This document shows positions 60,591 to 64,000 of a stretch of DNA of 64,000 nucleotides, one piece after another. A program made the position numbers and the translations under genes. Source of the DNA: Chondrilla cf. caribensis. Lineage: Eukaryota; Porifera; Demospongiae; Chondrillida; Chondrillidae. The stretch covers positions 3,089,553 to 3,153,552 of the forward strand of contig OZ026565.1 of assembly GCA_964020155.1 (NCBI GenBank), written 5' to 3'. The notes below the pieces were generated by a model. The model saw nothing but the letters and a program-made list of their open reading frames with translations. It was not told where the DNA came from and searched no databases. Position 1 is the first letter of the stretch. Each line of letters starts with the position of its first letter.

Positions 60591-61769
60591 CAGCTCTTAC
60601 AAAGTATATCATGTACTTGCTTTCTTGATAATTTTAGCAGCTGCAACAATGCTTCCATAATCATGCCAAAGAATTCAGCTGATTATATATCAAGTCATTT
60701 TACTAGGCTTAGCATTATTAATATTATAATTAAAATTATTATTCAAATGTCTATACATCTGTATCTTTTCCAATAATATTATTAATATAATACACTATAT
60801 GTACATCTATAATATACAGTATAATATTGAATAAAATTATGTGCTAGCTAAATTCTATTAAAATTAATGTTATATAACATGATACTTTCGATCTCAATAA
60901 TAATAATAATATCTATACATTCTGTGCATTAATTTCTTGTATACGTATTACATAATTATAGGAAATCATATTATGCATAATATGTTATAGGGAAAATGAA
61001 CAAAGTTAGTTTTTGTTTGTAGGTGTACATCAGAATCACCTTAAACCAATTAATAATCAACAAGTGTCCCTACTTCTGCTGGACACGAGTAACAGAAAAG
61101 CAGTGTTATGCACCAGACCCTTTTACATCTTTCAAATAAGGAAGCGATGAGGAAGGGGCCCGGGGCTGGCTACGTGAGACTAAGGTCAAATAGACATTCA
61201 AACTTGGTATATTATTGTTATTATGTTATACATTGCAATTGTATTTACTTTCTTTTTATTTTATTTACTATAATAATATTTACAGTGAATATATACTCGT
61301 TAATCCGCTGCAATTAGTCTTCAAGGAATATAATATAATATGGTGGATTAAGGAGTTTGGCAGGTAAACTGGATATTTAATTCATTAATGTTTGTACATT
61401 ATCTTAGTACTGAGTAATTGTGGCAGATTGAAAGTTTTGGCGGATAAATTAAGCGGTGTCAGATCAACAAAAATTCAGTGTATTCGAGTGAGTTTTCAAT
61501 AATTATTTTAAATTGCATGTATCATATCCACCTAGACTATAATGTATCCTTAAATGTACCATGTACATAATATTCCATCTTATTATTATAATCATAAAGT
61601 GTATGATCGCTTGTGGTGAAAATTTAGAGTGATAATACTATACTACTACTATAATGATAATAAATTCACAGCTGCCGATGATGGGCCGTAAAATTACGTA
61701 TTCTCGTATACCTGTCAAAGACTTATTGAGTCTAATCCCGTATACTTGAGGCTACCATATCCGGTCATC
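60591..61769. other. Intergenic region before the UGT gene
   Basis: No gene. AT-rich 3' flank, a one-armed relative of the 41491-41578 hairpin (AAATAAGGAAGCG to GGGGCTGGCTACG, about 61126-61180), and a pogo-like MITE. No TATA box is obvious before 61770. Confidence 0.6.
61283..61480. mobile_element. Pogo-like MITE, copy 3
   Basis: Starts CAGTGAATATATACTCGTTA and ends ATTCAGTG, with TA on each side. Interior blocks (TGGTGGATTAA, TTTGGCAG) match 29942-30115. Confidence 0.8.
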
Positions 61770-63371
61770 ATGGCGAGCCAAATATCGATCTTTTCTCTGT
61801 TCCAACTTGCAGTGATACTGACATTTTCTTCCGACGCGGTCGGTGATACGCTTGAAGGGCTCTTAAAAGAAGAGGAGCCGAAAATAACCCTGTCTGTTCT
61901 CCTGATAACGTTGGAGGAAGCTGGTCACAGTATGCCGATGATCGCTTTAGGAGAGGCGCTTGTGGAAAAAGGACACAAAGTGAAGCTACTAGCGAACGAA
62001 ATACCTGAAAACAGCGACTCTAGCTCAAAGGTTAACAGGGTGAAAACGTGGTGTGAAGAAAGAGGAATGACTTTTGTGAGTGCTGGCTTGATTCCTTTCT
62101 GGTTACCCAGGAGACCCGAAGATCTACCGAACAATGTTGGAAGAGGTCTCTCTTTTCTTGTAAACTCAGGATCTACTTGTCGACAATTGCAGGAAGCAGT
62201 CCTATCCTTTATCAAAGATAACATGGGGCTGCTCCAGTCGACAGACGTGGTTGTTTTGGATATGTTCTATTCCTTAGTCGCTGACTGGCTAAACGATAAC
62301 ACGGATCTGACAGTGATGTCTTTAACGCAGTCAATCCCAATTCACAGCACCACTCTCCCATCTTGGTACTATCCAATGTTTGACGGACCACCAAATCCGA
62401 CCTTTATTAACCGATTGGGGGCATCTGTTGGAGCGATAGTAGTTAGTCTGCTTGCAAACACCATTGGCCACTTGTTCAGGCACCATTTCCCCTTTATTCA
62501 TGGCCCGAGTGTGCGTAATCCAAATATCCTTGCTACTTCATTTGGATTTGACTACCCACGACCTCTCTATCCACTAGATAATTTTGTTGGCCCAATAGTT
62601 TCAAAAAGAAGTGATTCAGAAACTCTCTCTGAGGAGATTGAGGAGTGGTTGGACAACCACACCACTCCATACAGTGTAGTGTACCTAAGTACGGGGAGTT
62701 TCATGACATTGAGAGGTAATGTTGCCCATGCTATTGTGCATGGAGTAATGGAAGCAGGTTACGATCTACTGTGGAGTCTTAAAGATAGTAATCGAGAAAT
62801 TCTGGATCATATCGATGAGAAATATCTTAATAGTGGTCGTATACTAATATCAAAATGGCTCCCTCAGTCCACTGTATTGCGTCACCCATCAATTTCAATC
62901 GCCTTTCTTCATGGAGGTGTGGGTGGGGTTAACGAGGCTTTGATGGCGGGAGTTCCCATCATCTGTCTACCTCAAGGTCTTGATCAACCAATGAATTGTG
63001 CGAGAGTGAACCATCAAGGATTAGGTGTGGATTTTGGAGTAGTTCAAGACCTGACTGTACCACAGGTGAAGCAAGCCATTCAAGATGTAAAGGACAATAA
63101 CTGCAGAGAAAAGTCAAAGAAAGTGTCTCGCATCTTCAAAGCAGCCGGAGGTGCATCAAAAGCAGTGGAGCTCATTGAGTATTATCATGAAATTGGATAT
63201 GATCACCTGATACCAGCGTGGTCCAAGTACAACTGGAACTTCATCCAATTCTACAACCTGGACGTGTATGTCTTGTTGGGTGTTGTGATGTTCTTGTTCA
63301 TAGTTGTTGTGAGAAAGGTTTGTTTGTGTTGTAAGAGGAAGTGCTGTCATAAAACACTGAAGACTGAATAG
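61770..63371 (+). CDS. UDP-glucuronosyltransferase family, intronless
   Basis: The 533-residue frame begins at the first ATG; an upstream in-frame extension has only a TTG. Family members move a sugar from a UDP-sugar to small lipophilic molecules in the ER lumen, serving detoxification. A signal peptide (MASQISIFSLFQLAVILTF) is followed by the variable acceptor half with EEAGHSMPMIALGEALVEKG. The donor-binding signature then starts WLPQSTVLRHPSISIAFLHG and ends GVPIICLPQGLDQPMNCARV, with the conserved His-Gly-Gly and Asp-Gln pairs present. A membrane anchor (VYVLLGVVMFLFIVVV, about 499-514) and a short basic, cysteine-rich cytosolic tail close the protein. This is the standard length and order for the family. 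Sugar and acceptor cannot be told from sequence. AATAAA is at 63598-63603. Confidence 0.93.
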   Translation: MASQISIFSLFQLAVILTFSSDAVGDTLEGLLKEEEPKITLSVLLITLEEAGHSMPMIALGEALVEKGHKVKLLANEIPENSDSSSKVNRVKTWCEERGMTFVSAGLIPFWLPRRPEDLPNNVGRGLSFLVNSGSTCRQLQEAVLSFIKDNMGLLQSTDVVVLDMFYSLVADWLNDNTDLTVMSLTQSIPIHSTTLPSWYYPMFDGPPNPTFINRLGASVGAIVVSLLANTIGHLFRHHFPFIHGPSVRNPNILATSFGFDYPRPLYPLDNFVGPIVSKRSDSETLSEEIEEWLDNHTTPYSVVYLSTGSFMTLRGNVAHAIVHGVMEAGYDLLWSLKDSNREILDHIDEKYLNSGRILISKWLPQSTVLRHPSISIAFLHGGVGGVNEALMAGVPIICLPQGLDQPMNCARVNHQGLGVDFGVVQDLTVPQVKQAIQDVKDNNCREKSKKVSRIFKAAGGASKAVELIEYYHEIGYDHLIPAWSKYNWNFIQFYNLDVYVLLGVVMFLFIVVVRKVCLCCKRKCCHKTLKTE

Positions 63372-64000
63372 AATTGAGTATATATGCAGTGGAACTATTA
63401 TGTACGTGTATTAATTAAATTTTAATTTAAGATTTCATCCAAATTTATTTTCACCCATATACGGTACTGAAGTTGTGTATATAATTATTATAATTATGTG
63501 GAAATCGCATGTTTTTTTATGCATTCATATATTATAAAGCTTTGTATAATTTATTACTGACAAAACGATCATTATTCAAATCAAGGACTAACGATACAAT
63601 AAAAACAAACCGTATTTAAACCAAAGCTTCGGACACAGGGGTGGAAGGAAATGAACACAAAATGTCATATGCCATATAGCTGGTAAGGTTGGCGAACTCT
63701 AGCTAAACATTATTTTTGATGGACAGTAGTATGGAGGCACAATGGAACCTCTCTATTACAAACCTCTGAATTAGAGAATTGAAGTAGTATAGAGGTAAGG
63801 TGTATGCCTCGTTATCACGCGTGCAAGTATAATAGAAATCCTATTTATTACTGTGAATTTCAAATGATCAATTGCAAAGCCAAAGCTTGTCTGTGTTCGT
63901 ACGGCGAGTCTGGAGACGAGACCAATAAATATTCCATTAAAATTAATTTATTAGACACCTACTGTGTTGCGCAACCCGTCGTTGGTGGACTAAAATGGCG
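63372..64000. other. 3' flank and window end
   Basis: No gene. Near 63742, CAATGGAACCTCTCTATTAC looks like one end of another pogo-type element whose second end I did not find. Confidence 0.5.

Noticed and set aside
60077..60664. Minus-strand frame of 195 codons
   Set aside because: It lies opposite the last exon of the NIDO/FN3 gene. Its Pro/Ala/Ser-rich sequence is the complement of the Gly/Ala membrane span and charged tail.

Overview
The window reads as nuclear DNA of an intron-rich invertebrate animal. GT-AG introns, TATA boxes and AATAAA signals are present, and the genes are a MRTO4 ribosome-assembly factor, a UDP-glucuronosyltransferase, metallothioneins, an ankyrin-kelch family and a NIDO/fibronectin-III membrane protein. 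Many (TG)n tracts and a dense population of small DNA transposons fill the rest. A sponge or another early-branching animal is my best guess from overall style; no single sequence proves it. All exon models were built by hand from splice signals and reading phase.

Layout. 1-10.4 kb: no supportable gene; hairpin elements, a minisatellite and dispersed repeats. 11.4-15.9 kb (+): a 14-exon gene for a 585-residue secreted protein with a TIL cysteine domain and three repeated modules; every intron is phase 1. 18-46 kb: a duplicated neighbourhood made of an ankyrin-kelch gene and a metallothionein gene. It holds two intact ankyrin-kelch genes (18.3-21.3 kb +, 28.9-31.0 kb -), one damaged copy (44.0-46.5 kb -) and scattered kelch fragments. 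It also holds four metallothionein loci (25.4, 32.6, 38.1 and 41.8 kb, all +), of which the second is decayed and the third has lost a splice acceptor. A 5'-truncated LINE, a dead Tc1 transposon and several MITEs sit inside the copies. 46.8-51.2 kb (+): MRTO4 in nine exons, divergent from the damaged ankyrin-kelch copy; its first two exons were also copied next to the 29-31 kb ankyrin-kelch gene. 53.7-60.6 kb (+): an eight-exon type I membrane protein (signal peptide, NIDO-like region, four FN3 domains, one membrane span), with one FN3 exon recently duplicated. 61.8-63.4 kb (+): an intronless UDP-glucuronosyltransferase.

How the parts relate. The metallothioneins share a promoter with a TATA box, a consensus metal-response core and a repeated dyad motif, so they are probably a metal-inducible cluster grown by duplication together with the ankyrin-kelch genes. 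Because paralogous copies lie side by side, several insertions can be read against an unoccupied copy of the same site. This exposes very small hairpin transposons with 9-bp target duplications, a hAT-like insertion beside a splice acceptor, and a long-TIR element inside a kelch pseudogene.
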